DNA of 64,000 bases from JAIBJN01 sp963811635 (lineage in GTDB: Bacteria > Actinomycetota > Thermoleophilia > Gaiellales > Gaiellaceae): the NCBI GenBank assembly GCA_963811635.1, contig CAWESB010000015.1, positions 186,001 to 250,000 of the forward strand, written 5' to 3'. This document shows positions 26,609 through 35,007 of this stretch, piece by piece. Under the pieces are notes generated by a model, which ran no database searches, had not been told where the DNA came from, and saw only the letters and a program-made list of their open reading frames with translations. The position numbers and the translations under genes are program-made. Each line of letters starts with the position of its first letter. Position 1 is the stretch's first letter.

Positions 26609-27178
26609 ATGAGGATCCTGGTCGCCGAGGACGAGACGATCATCCGCCTCGACCTGCGCGAAATCCTCGAACGCGCCGGCTTCGAGGTCTGCGCCGAGGC
26701 CCGCGACGGCGAGGAGGCCGTCGAGCTCGCGCTCAGCGCGGAGCCCGACCTCGCCATCCTCGACGTCAAGATGCCGCGCCTCGACGGCATCGAAGCGGCG
26801 AGGCGGATCCTCGCCGAGCGGCCGATCCCGATCGTCATCCTCACCGCCTACGGCCAGGACGAGCTCGTCTCGCGGGCCGTCGAGGCCGGGGTTTTCGGCT
26901 ACCTGGTGAAACCGTTCCGGGAGACCGACCTGCTGCCCGCGATCCATGCGGCGCGCGCCCGCCACGCCGAGCTCCAGGCGCTGCGCGAGGAGGCCGAGTC
27001 GCTGGCGGAGGCGCTCGCCACCCGCAAGATCGTGGAGCGCGCCAAGGGCCTCCTGATGGCGCGGGAGGGCCTCAGCGAGGAGGACGCCTTCGCGCGCCTC
27101 CGCCGCGCGAGCCAGGTGTCGGGCCGGCCAATGCGGGTCGTCGCCGAGGCGCTCATCGCCACCTTCGGCGAGAGCTGA
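26609..27178 (+). CDS. PdtaR-like response regulator with ANTAR RNA-binding domain
   Basis: A 189-residue regulator. The receiver has VAEDETIIR, Asp in LAILDVKMPRLDG, Thr in ILTAYG and Lys in LVKPF. A helical linker leads to the C-terminal ANTAR domain, with the conserved pattern KIVERAKGLLMAREGLSEEDAFARLRR. ANTAR domains bind paired hexaloop RNA hairpins and relieve terminators or block translation. GGAGGGG precedes the ATG, which I take as the start because the upstream frame is not conserved-looking. With the preceding kinase it forms a complete signal pair; targets are unknown. Confidence 0.9.
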   Translation: MRILVAEDETIIRLDLREILERAGFEVCAEARDGEEAVELALSAEPDLAILDVKMPRLDGIEAARRILAERPIPIVILTAYGQDELVSRAVEAGVFGYLVKPFRETDLLPAIHAARARHAELQALREEAESLAEALATRKIVERAKGLLMAREGLSEEDAFARLRRASQVSGRPMRVVAEALIATFGES

Positions 27179-27190
27179 TCGGCTCGGCCG

Positions 27191-27793
27191 CTACGGCCAG
27201 GTGGGGCGGTCGCGGTGCAGGTCGAGCGGGCCGTCCTCGAAACAGTCGCGGGTGCGGTAGTCGGACGGCAGCGCCGGTTGCACCTCGCGGAGGATGAACT
27301 CGGCGATCGCGTGTGCGTCGCCCTGGCCGGCCCCGAGCCTCATCGCCGTGCCGGCGTTCGACTGGAGCGCGTAGCACTGGGCGACAGCCTCGTCGCGAAC
27401 GCCCGCCAGGTGCCAGGCCTCGTGCGAGAGGACGTTGACGGCGATCGCGGCCTCGCGGATCTTGAGCGGGCAGCCCTGGTGCGTCTTGAGGCAGCCAAGG
27501 CCTGAGACCCGCCCGTGGAGGAAGGCCCGCAGCGTCTTGCACGTGTGCGAGGAGAGGTTCGCCTCGTGGGCGGGCTTGCCTTCGGGCGAGAAGACCACCG
27601 AGCCGTCGGTGGCGGAGACCTCCGTCAGGGTGGCGAGCGTCCCGGGGCAGGCAATGCCGACATCGTGGCCGGCGATGACGGCCGCGATCTTCCCCAGGCG
27701 CGCCTCGTCCTGCTCGAGGTTTCGATGGGGTCCGAAGTAGAACGCGAGCCCGGCGAAAGCGGCCAGGCAGGCGAGAACGCGCGTCACCGTCAT
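27191..27793 (-). CDS. Exported protein with HExxH motif, putative zinc metallopeptidase
   Basis: A 200-residue protein with an N-terminal hydrophobic segment (about 4-21, signal peptide or anchor). The middle has NVLSHEAWHLAG with His124, Glu125 and His128 in HExxH arrangement, followed by RDEAVAQCYALQ, which could give the third metal ligand. Several cysteines (49, 85, 101, 108, 140) could form disulfides outside the cell. I do not recognise a named family. It runs in the same direction as the ABC-F gene, 42 bases downstream of it. Confidence 0.6.
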   Translation of the reverse strand: MTVTRVLACLAAFAGLAFYFGPHRNLEQDEARLGKIAAVIAGHDVGIACPGTLATLTEVSATDGSVVFSPEGKPAHEANLSSHTCKTLRAFLHGRVSGLGCLKTHQGCPLKIREAAIAVNVLSHEAWHLAGVRDEAVAQCYALQSNAGTAMRLGAGQGDAHAIAEFILREVQPALPSDYRTRDCFEDGPLDLHRDRPTWP

Positions 27794-27835
27794 GCAGAGG
27801 GGAGTCGGCAGGCCCCACTGCGCGCTTGAGTCCCC

Positions 27836-29704
27836 CTACGGCGAGGGCTCCGCGACCTCCTCGAGCAGCGCCTCCCAGCGGGCGAAGAGCGCCTGCAGAT
27901 CCTCTCGTGCCCGAGCGTGTGCGGCGATCGTCTCGGTGTCGGTCCAGTCCTCGGCCAGCTTCTGCTCGAGTCGGGCGACCTCCCGCTCCGCCTGCTCGAT
28001 CTCCGCCTCGACCGCGGCGAGCGGGTCGCGGCCGGGACTGGGCTTCGCCGCCGGGCGCGCCCTGGGCTCCTTCCGCACGGGCTCCGGCTTCGGCTCCTCG
28101 CGCTCCTCGCGCGCTCGCACGAGGTCGGCCCAGCCCCCGTCGTAGACCCGAACCGTGCCGTCCTCGATCGCCGCCGTCTTGTGGGCGACGGCGTCCAGGA
28201 GCGCGCGGTCGTGCGAGACGAGCAGGACGGTTCCGGGGAAGGCCTCGAGCGCCTCCTCGAGGGTCTCACGTGAATCGAGGTCGAGATGGTTCGTCGGCTC
28301 GTCGAGGACGAGGAGGTTCGCGCCCGACGTGACGAGGACGGCGAGGCCGAGGCGACGCCGCTCGCCGCCCGAGAGGTCGCGCACCTGCTTCATGTGGGCG
28401 TCCCAGCCGGAGAAGAGGAAGCGGCCCAGCAACGTCTGGGCCTGCGGGCGGTTGAGCCCGGTCATGACCTGGACGCAGTCGAGGACGCTGCCCCTCTCGT
28501 CCACCTCGAGGCCGTGCTGCGAGAAGTAGCCGACCTCGACCCCGTGGCCGAGCTTGAAGTCGCCCGCGACAGCGCGTTCGAGCAGGGTCGTCTTGCCGCT
28601 TCCGTTCGGGCCGACGAGGGCGATGTGGTCGCCGCGCTCGAGCGCGAACGAGACGTCGTTGAGGAGAACGCGGCCGGGGACCTCGACTCGCTCGTTCTCG
28701 AGGACGAGCACGTCGCGGCCGCTCCGCTTCGGTGGGGCGAAGTCGAATCCGAGCCCGCGCGTCCGACGCGTCAGCAGCGCGGCCTCCGAGGCGGCGGCGT
28801 TCTTCTCCTTGGCCAGGCGCCCGATCTGAGTCAGCTTCGCCTGGGCCTGCTTCGCCTTGTTCTTCTTGTAGCGGAAGCGCGCGACGAAGCGCTCGAGGCG
28901 CTCGATGTCGCCGGCGACGCGGTCGGCGGTCTTCTGGGCATGCGCCGCACGCTGGGCCTTCTCGAGCCGCCAGACGTGCCAGGGACCTGGGAAGTAGGTG
29001 GCGCGGCCGGCCTCGAGCTCGAGCGTGGCGTTGGTCACCGCCTCGAGGAACCAGCGGTCGTGGGCGACGATCATGCAGGCGGCGTCGAGCGAGGCGAGCT
29101 CGCGCTCGAGCCATTCGAGGCTTGCGACGTCCAGGTGGTTGGTCGGCTCGTCGAGGAGGATGAGGTCGGGATCGCCGGCCAGGGCGCGTGCGAGCGAGGC
29201 GCGCGTGATCTCGCCGCCCGAGAAGGTCGAGAGCTGGCGGTCGAAGTCGTCGTCGTGGAAGCCGAGGCCGCGAACGACCGCGCCTGCGTGGTCGCGCCAC
29301 CCGTAGCCGCCTGCGTGCTCGAGGCGCGCCTGGGCGCGGGCGTAGGCGGCGAGCGTCGGCTCGTCGTGGTCGCCCTCGGCCATCGCCTGCTCGAGGCGTG
29401 CGAGCTCCCGCTCCGTGGCGACGAGGTCGGAGGCGCCCGAAAGCACGTACTCCCGGAGGCTGAGGTTTCGGTCGAGCGGCGGTCGTTGGTCGTGGAGCGC
29501 GACGCGTGTGCCCTTCTCGACTACGAGGTCGCCGCCCTCGATCGAGGTCTCGCCCATCAGCATGCGCATGAGCGTCGTCTTGCCGGCGCCGTTCGGGCCG
29601 GCGAGCGCCAGCCGGTCGCGGCGCTCGAGCTTGAACGAGACGGCGTCGAAGAGCAGGTTGCCCGCGAACTCCTTGCGCAGGTTGGAGGCGATCACCACGG
29701 CCAT
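27836..29704 (-). CDS. ABC-F family ATPase (Uup/EttA-like)
   Basis: A 622-residue cytosolic protein with two ABC domains and no membrane part. Walker A motifs are GPNGAGKTT near residue 36 and GPNGSGKTT near residue 370; signatures are FSGGEI and LSGGERRRLG; both Walker B sites end in LDEPTNHLD. A Lys/Gln-rich linker (FRYKKNKAKQAQAKL) separates them, and the C-terminus is a charged coiled coil, as in Uup. ABC-F proteins act at the ribosomal E site in translation control or antibiotic protection. The closest group cannot be fixed by eye. Its start is 59 bases from the divergent transketolase start. Confidence 0.9.
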   Translation of the reverse strand: MAVVIASNLRKEFAGNLLFDAVSFKLERRDRLALAGPNGAGKTTLMRMLMGETSIEGGDLVVEKGTRVALHDQRPPLDRNLSLREYVLSGASDLVATERELARLEQAMAEGDHDEPTLAAYARAQARLEHAGGYGWRDHAGAVVRGLGFHDDDFDRQLSTFSGGEITRASLARALAGDPDLILLDEPTNHLDVASLEWLERELASLDAACMIVAHDRWFLEAVTNATLELEAGRATYFPGPWHVWRLEKAQRAAHAQKTADRVAGDIERLERFVARFRYKKNKAKQAQAKLTQIGRLAKEKNAAASEAALLTRRTRGLGFDFAPPKRSGRDVLVLENERVEVPGRVLLNDVSFALERGDHIALVGPNGSGKTTLLERAVAGDFKLGHGVEVGYFSQHGLEVDERGSVLDCVQVMTGLNRPQAQTLLGRFLFSGWDAHMKQVRDLSGGERRRLGLAVLVTSGANLLVLDEPTNHLDLDSRETLEEALEAFPGTVLLVSHDRALLDAVAHKTAAIEDGTVRVYDGGWADLVRAREEREEPKPEPVRKEPRARPAAKPSPGRDPLAAVEAEIEQAEREVARLEQKLAEDWTDTETIAAHARAREDLQALFARWEALLEEVAEPSP

Positions 29705-29750
29705 GCCCGCAATGGTCGCACGGGCGTGCGTAGCCTCGCACCGGCCCGGG

Positions 29751-29756
29751 TAGGAT
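29751..29756 (+). promoter_or_regulatory. -10 element of the pentose phosphate operon (leaderless)
   Basis: TAGGAT, seven bases before the ATG at 29764. The same bases contain AGGA, so a weak ribosome binding site is an alternative reading. Confidence 0.5.
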
Positions 29757-29763
29757 GGCCCCC

Positions 29764-31608
29764 ATGAGCGACCGCGAACGCTGGCAGGAGCTGGGACAGC
29801 AGCTGCGCGTGGATTCCGTGCGCGCCGCCGCCGCCGCGAGCTCGGGCCACCCCACCTCGTCGATGTCGGCGGCCGACCTGATGGCCGTCCTGCTCGACAA
29901 GTACCTCTGCTACGACTTCGGCCAGCCCGAGAACCCCGCCAACGACCACCTGATCTTCTCCAAGGGGCACGCCTCTCCGCTGGTCTACTCGCTCTTCAAG
30001 GCGGCCGGCGCGATCACCGAGGAGGAGCTTCTCACCTTCCGCAAGCTCGGCAGCCGGCTCGAGGGCCACCCGACGCCGATCCTCCCCTGGGTCGACGTCG
30101 CCACCGGCTCGCTCGGCCAGGGCCTGCCGATCGCCGTCGGCGTCGCGCTCGCCGGGAAGAAGCTCGACCGGCTGCCGTACCGCGTCTGGGCTCTTTGCGG
30201 CGACAGCGAGATGGCGGAGGGCTCGATGTGGGAGGCCTTCGAGCACGCGTCCAACGCGAAGCTCGACAACCTGACGGCGATCATCGACGTCAACCGCCTC
30301 GGGCAGCGCGGCGAGACCATGCATGGCTGGGATCTCGACTCGTACGTCCGCCGGGCCGAGGCCTACGACTGGCACGCGATTGCGATCGACGGGCACGACG
30401 TCGAGGCCATCGACGCGGCTTACGCGGAGGCGCTCGGGGTCGAGGGGCGCCCGACCGTGATCGTGGCCCGCACCCTGAAGGGAAAGGGTGTGAAGGCGGT
30501 CGAGGACATGAACGGTATGCACGGGAAGCCGCTCGACGACCCGGAGGCCGCCGTGGCCGAGCTGGGCGGCGAGCGCGACCTGACCGTCCAGGTGGCGACG
30601 CGGGACTGGGCCGAGCCGCACTCCTTCGAAACCTCCCCGCTCGCGCTTCCGCGCTACGAGCTCGGCCAGGAGGTGGCGACGCGGAAGGCCTACGGCGAGG
30701 CTCTGGCCGCGCTGGGCGCAGCCGACGGGCTCGTGGTGGCGCTCGACGGCGAGGTCTCCAACTCCACCTACTCCGAGATCTTCAAGGAGGCCCATCCCGA
30801 GCGCTTCTTCGAGATGTTCATCGCCGAGCAGCAGATGGTCGCCGCGGCTGTGGGGCTGCAGGTCCGCCGGTGGAAGCCGTTCGCCTCTACCTTCGCGGCC
30901 TTCCTCACGCGCGCCTACGACTTCATCCGCATGGCCGCCGTCAGCCGGGCGAACATCGCGCTTTCGGGCTCGCACGCGGGGGTCTCCATCGGTGAGGACG
31001 GCCCGTCGCAGATGGCCCTCGAGGACCTCGCGATGATGCGCGCGGTCGGCGGCAGCACCGTCCTCTACCCGTGCGACGCGAACCAGACGGCGAAGCTCGT
31101 CGCGGCGATGGCCCGGCTCGAGGGCATCACCTACCTCCGAACGACGCGCGGTGCGACGCCGGTCGTGTACGGGCCCGACGAGGAGTTTCCCGTCGGCGGC
31201 AGCCGCGTCCTCCGCTCGTCCGAGGAGGACGAGGTGACCATCGTCGGCGCCGGCATAACCACGGTCGAGGCGGTCGCGGCGGCCGACGCTCTCGCAGACG
31301 ACGGGATCGCGGCCCGCGTGGTCGACTGCTACTCGCTGAAGCCGATCGACGTGGACGGGCTCCGAGAAGCCGCTGCCGCGACCGGCGCGGTCGTGACCGT
31401 CGAGGACCACTGGCCCGAGGGCGGGCTGGGCGAGGCTGTGCTCTCCGCGCTCGCGGGCATGGACGAGCAACCGCGAGTCGAGCACCTCGCGGTGAGCGGG
31501 ATGCCCGGCTCGGGCAAGCCCGCGGAGCTGCTGGCGGCGGCCGGGATCGACCGGGAGCACATCGCCGAGGCCGCGCGGCGGCTGGTCCGGGCGCGCGCGC
31601 TACGGTAA
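29764..31608 (+). CDS. tkt: Transketolase
   Basis: A 614-residue thiamine-diphosphate enzyme that moves two-carbon units between sugar phosphates. Visible blocks are SSGHPTSSMSAADL near the N-terminus, FSKGHASPL, GSLGQGLPIAVG, the ThDP-binding GDSEMAEGSMWEA and, in the pyrimidine domain, MFIAEQQMVAAAVGL and SIGEDGPSQMALEDL. The length matches the shorter transketolases (about 620) and not the 660-residue TktA type. The ATG at 29764 fits better than the one at 29755 because of its spacing to TAGGAT. It opens a seven-gene operon that covers the whole pentose phosphate pathway. Confidence 0.95.
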   Translation: MSDRERWQELGQQLRVDSVRAAAAASSGHPTSSMSAADLMAVLLDKYLCYDFGQPENPANDHLIFSKGHASPLVYSLFKAAGAITEEELLTFRKLGSRLEGHPTPILPWVDVATGSLGQGLPIAVGVALAGKKLDRLPYRVWALCGDSEMAEGSMWEAFEHASNAKLDNLTAIIDVNRLGQRGETMHGWDLDSYVRRAEAYDWHAIAIDGHDVEAIDAAYAEALGVEGRPTVIVARTLKGKGVKAVEDMNGMHGKPLDDPEAAVAELGGERDLTVQVATRDWAEPHSFETSPLALPRYELGQEVATRKAYGEALAALGAADGLVVALDGEVSNSTYSEIFKEAHPERFFEMFIAEQQMVAAAVGLQVRRWKPFASTFAAFLTRAYDFIRMAAVSRANIALSGSHAGVSIGEDGPSQMALEDLAMMRAVGGSTVLYPCDANQTAKLVAAMARLEGITYLRTTRGATPVVYGPDEEFPVGGSRVLRSSEEDEVTIVGAGITTVEAVAAADALADDGIAARVVDCYSLKPIDVDGLREAAAATGAVVTVEDHWPEGGLGEAVLSALAGMDEQPRVEHLAVSGMPGSGKPAELLAAAGIDREHIAEAARRLVRARALR

Positions 31609-31642
31609 GGGTGAAAACTCGCCGACCGGGAAGGACGGCAGC

Positions 31643-32749
31643 ATGGCCACATCTCGATTGCACCAGCTTTCGGAGCTCGGGCAGAGCGTCTGGATCGACT
31701 TCCTCTCGCGCGACATGCTCCGCTCGGGGAAGCTCCGCGCGCTGATGGACGAGGACGCCGTCGTCGGCGTCACCTCCAACCCGACCATCTTCCAGAAGGC
31801 GATCTCCGCAGGGGACGCCTACGACGAGCAGCTCCGGCGCGAGCTCGAAGAGGAGAGCGATCCCAAGGAGCTCTTCCTGCGCCTCGCGATCAAGGACGTT
31901 CAGGACGCGTGTGACTTGCTCCGCCCGGTCTGGGACGCGGGCAAGGGCCAGGACGGGTACGTCTCGCTCGAGGTCGACCCGACGCTCGCCTTCGACACCG
32001 AGGGGACGATCGCCGAGGCGGCGCGCCTCCACGAGGTCGTCGACCGCGCCAACCTCTTCGTCAAGATCCCGGCCACGGAGCCGGGGTTGCCGGCGATCGA
32101 GGAGATGATCGCGCGTGGGAAGTCGATCAACGTCACCCTGATCTTCTCGCTGCAGCGCTACTCGGAGGTCGCCGAGGCGTACGTGCGCGGGCTCGAGCGG
32201 CTCGTCGAGGCGGGCGGCGACCCGTCCACCGTCGCGTCGGTTGCGAGCTTCTTCGTCTCCCGCGTCGACACCGAGGCCGACCGCAGGCTCGACGAGGTCA
32301 GCGGCCCGGAGGAGCTCAAGGGGACGCTCGCGATCGCCAACGCGAAGCTGGCCTACCGGCGCTACCAGGAGATCTTCTCCGGCGACCGCTGGGGCGCCCT
32401 CGCCGAGCGGGGGGCGACGACGCAGCGGTGCCTCTGGGCGTCGACGTCGACGAAGAATCCGGCCTACCGCGACGTCCTGTACGTGGAGGAGCTGATCGGC
32501 TCGCAGACCGTCAACACGATGCCCGAGGAGACGATCGACGCCTTCCAGGACCACGGAAACGTCGAGCTGACGCTCACCCAGGGCCTCGAGGAGGCGAACG
32601 AGGTTCTCCGGCGGTTCGAACAGGCCGGGATCGATTACGACGACGTCACCGCCACGCTCGAGCGTGAGGGGGTCGACAAGTTCTCGGAATCGTTCGCCGA
32701 GCTCCTCGACGGCATCCGCGCCAAGTCCGGCGAGCTCGTCGCCACGTAG
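31643..32749 (+). CDS. tal: Transaldolase
   Basis: A 368-residue TIM-barrel enzyme that transfers dihydroxyacetone units by a Schiff-base lysine. The active-site lysine is in NLFVKIPATEPG; other blocks are GVTSNPTIFQKAI, SINVTLIFSLQRY and VASFFVSRVDTEAD. The size matches the actinobacterial/cyanobacterial type 3 transaldolase, which in some species is fused to glucose-6-phosphate isomerase. Here the stop comes just before the next start, so the two are separate but adjacent. GGAAGGA lies upstream of the ATG. A TACGGT hexamer at 31600-31605 could provide an internal promoter. Confidence 0.95.
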   Translation: MATSRLHQLSELGQSVWIDFLSRDMLRSGKLRALMDEDAVVGVTSNPTIFQKAISAGDAYDEQLRRELEEESDPKELFLRLAIKDVQDACDLLRPVWDAGKGQDGYVSLEVDPTLAFDTEGTIAEAARLHEVVDRANLFVKIPATEPGLPAIEEMIARGKSINVTLIFSLQRYSEVAEAYVRGLERLVEAGGDPSTVASVASFFVSRVDTEADRRLDEVSGPEELKGTLAIANAKLAYRRYQEIFSGDRWGALAERGATTQRCLWASTSTKNPAYRDVLYVEELIGSQTVNTMPEETIDAFQDHGNVELTLTQGLEEANEVLRRFEQAGIDYDDVTATLEREGVDKFSESFAELLDGIRAKSGELVAT

Positions 32750-32752
32750 TAC

Positions 32753-34108
32753 GTGGACCCGGCCGAGCTCGTCGAGCGGATCTGGGCGCGGGACGCGACG
32801 CTCTGGACGGGGTCTGACGAGGACCGCTGGCTCGGCTGGCTCGACGAGCCGGAGCGCATGCTGGAGCTGCTGCCCGAGATCCAGGCCTTCGCCGAGGACG
32901 TGCGCGGCGCGTTCGACGCCACCGTGCTCCTGGGAATGGGCGGGTCGAGCCTCGCTCCCGAGGTGTTGAGGCAGTCCTCCGGCGCCGACGGCTTCCACGT
33001 TCTCGACACCACGCACCCGGCGGCGGTCAAGCGGCTCGCCGGCTCGCTCGACCTCGGCCGCACGCTCTTCGTCGTCGCCTCCAAGTCGGGGACGACGCTC
33101 GAGACGCGCTGCCATCTCGACTACTTCTGGGGCCTGACGGGCGGCCGCGCGGAGTCGTTCGTCGCGATCACCGACCCCGGCTCCGCCCTCGAGGCGCTCG
33201 CCGAGGAACGCGGCTTCCGCGGCGTCTTCCACGGTGAGCCGACCATCGGCGGCCGCTACTCCGCGCTCTCTGCCTTCGGCGTCGTCCCGGCGGCGCTGAT
33301 GGGTGCCGACGTCGTCGGCCTCGTTCAGGGCGCCGTCGAGATGGCGGAGCGCTGCCGGACGCCGGAGAGCCCCGGCGTCCGGCTGGGCCTCCAGCTCGGT
33401 TCGGGCTGGCGCGACGGGCGGGACAAGGTGGTCTTCGAGAACCCGCACGGCCTCGGCCTCTGGCTGGAGCAGCTCATCGCCGAGTCGACCGGCAAGCAGG
33501 GCAAGGGCCTGGTGCCCGCGCCCGGGAACGGCGCAGACGGGCCCGACCGCCAGGAGGCGGAGCTCGAGCTCGGCGCGGGTCTCGGCGCCGAGTTCTACCG
33601 CTGGGAGACGGCCACTGCCGCCGCCGGCGCCGTCCTCGGCATCAACCCGTTCGACCAGCCCAACGTCCAGGAGGCCAAGGACCGCACCACGGAGGTCCTT
33701 TCCGGACACGCCCGGGGTCTGACCCCTGACACGTCCGACGGAGGCATGCCTGCCGTGGAGGAGCTCCTCGCGGGCGCGTCCCCGCCGAACTACGTCGCAG
33801 TCCAGGCATTCGTCGACCCGGAGCGGGAAGCGGAGCTCGAGCCGCTCGTCGAGCGCGCCCGCGCGACCGGGTGCGTCGTCACCAAGGGGCTGGGGCCGCG
33901 CTACCTGCACTCGACCGGGCAGCTCCACAAGGGCGGGCCGCCGACGGGGTGTTTCGTCCAGGTCGTGGACGACCCCGGCGACGAGCTGGCCATCCCGGGG
34001 AGAGAGTTCGGCTTCCGCCGCCTCATCCACGCTCAGGCCGAGGGGGACCTCGCCTCGCTCCGCGAGCGCGGGCGACCCGTCGTCCGCGTCAGACTGGAGG
34101 AACTGTGA
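32753..34108 (+). CDS. pgi: Glucose-6-phosphate isomerase (short form)
   Basis: A 451-residue isomerase that interconverts glucose-6-phosphate and fructose-6-phosphate. LLGMGGSSLAPEV, the phosphate site ASKSGTTLET and the C-terminal LGPRYLHSTGQLHKGGP are visible. The length equals the isomerase half of transaldolase-isomerase fusions. It begins with GTG four bases after the transaldolase stop. Codons for GHARGLTPDTS (33704-33736) are formed by an in-frame copy of a palindromic repeat also found in intergenic DNA here. The insertion is 33 bases and does not disturb the frame. Confidence 0.93.
   Translation: MDPAELVERIWARDATLWTGSDEDRWLGWLDEPERMLELLPEIQAFAEDVRGAFDATVLLGMGGSSLAPEVLRQSSGADGFHVLDTTHPAAVKRLAGSLDLGRTLFVVASKSGTTLETRCHLDYFWGLTGGRAESFVAITDPGSALEALAEERGFRGVFHGEPTIGGRYSALSAFGVVPAALMGADVVGLVQGAVEMAERCRTPESPGVRLGLQLGSGWRDGRDKVVFENPHGLGLWLEQLIAESTGKQGKGLVPAPGNGADGPDRQEAELELGAGLGAEFYRWETATAAAGAVLGINPFDQPNVQEAKDRTTEVLSGHARGLTPDTSDGGMPAVEELLAGASPPNYVAVQAFVDPEREAELEPLVERARATGCVVTKGLGPRYLHSTGQLHKGGPPTGCFVQVVDDPGDELAIPGREFGFRRLIHAQAEGDLASLRERGRPVVRVRLEEL
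33704..33736. repeat. GGGGTC-T-GACCCC palindromic repeat inside pgi
   Basis: The 13-base core GGGGTCTGACCCC lies at 33714-33726, flanked by GGACACGCCC on one side and TGACACGTCC on the other, so the outer arms are only partly complementary. It is read in frame as part of the isomerase. The same core and similar flanks occur at 15909-15939 and twice near 59.5 kb. Confidence 0.75.
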
Positions 34109-35007
34109 AGCTCGGAATCGTCGGCCTCGGCCGCATGGGCGGCAACATGACGGAGCGCCTGCGCAAGGGCGGCCACGAGGTGGAGACCTATGCCCGCACC
34201 GCGCCGGACCGCACCGCCGACTCCCTCGTCGAGTTGGCCACGAAGGTCGACCAGCCGCGCGTCGTCTGGCTGATGATCCCGGCCGGCGACCCGACGGAGC
34301 TGGCGTTCCAGACCCTCCTGGGGCTGCTCGAAGACGGCGACATCCTCATCGACGGCGGCAACTCGAACTTCCGCGACTCGATCCGTCGCGCCGAGCAGGC
34401 GAAGAAGAAGGGCGTGTGCCTCCTCGACGCGGGCGTATCGGGCGGCATCTGGGGCCTCGCCGAGGGCTACTGCATCATGGCCGGCGGCGACAAGGCGGCG
34501 TTCGACACCGTGGAGCCGATCCTGGCTACCCTCGCTCCCGAGGGCGGCTACGCGCACGTCGGGCCGGCCGGCGCCGGGCACTTCGTGAAGATGGTGCACA
34601 ACGGGATCGAGTACGGCCTCATGCAGGCCTACGCGGAGGGCTTCGAGCTCCTGCGCGCGATCGACCTCTACGACCTCGACCTCGACCAGATCTCGGCGCT
34701 CTGGCAACACGGCTCCGTCGTGCGCAGCTGGCTGCTCGAGCTCTTGCAGCGCGCGTTCGAGGCGGACCCGGGCCTCGAGCAGATCCGCGGGTTCGTCCAG
34801 GACTCGGGCGAGGGCCGCTGGACGATCCACGAGGCGATCGAGAGCGCCGTGCCGATGCCCGCGATCTCGGCCGCCCTCTACGCGCGCTTCGCCTCCCGCC
34901 AGGACGAGTCCTTCGCGGCCAAGGTGAACGCGGCGCTCCGCAACCAGTTCGGTGGCCACGCGGTCGAGGCCGCCCGGCCCCCGGAGGAGGCGAAGACGGC
35001 CGAATGA
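34105..35007 (+). CDS. gnd: 6-phosphogluconate dehydrogenase, short (~300-residue) type
   Basis: A 300-residue NAD(P)-dependent enzyme that oxidatively decarboxylates 6-phosphogluconate to ribulose-5-phosphate. The N-terminal Rossmann motif is GLGRMGGNM; the substrate block is DAGVSGGIWGLAEGY, with HFVKMVHNGIEYGLMQAYAEG carrying the catalytic lysine. It is much shorter than the 470-residue NADP-dependent enzymes and matches the often NAD-preferring GntZ/YqeC-like group. The GTG start overlaps the pgi stop (GTGA), and the stop overlaps zwf (ATGA). Confidence 0.93.
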   Translation: MKLGIVGLGRMGGNMTERLRKGGHEVETYARTAPDRTADSLVELATKVDQPRVVWLMIPAGDPTELAFQTLLGLLEDGDILIDGGNSNFRDSIRRAEQAKKKGVCLLDAGVSGGIWGLAEGYCIMAGGDKAAFDTVEPILATLAPEGGYAHVGPAGAGHFVKMVHNGIEYGLMQAYAEGFELLRAIDLYDLDLDQISALWQHGSVVRSWLLELLQRAFEADPGLEQIRGFVQDSGEGRWTIHEAIESAVPMPAISAALYARFASRQDESFAAKVNAALRNQFGGHAVEAARPPEEAKTAE

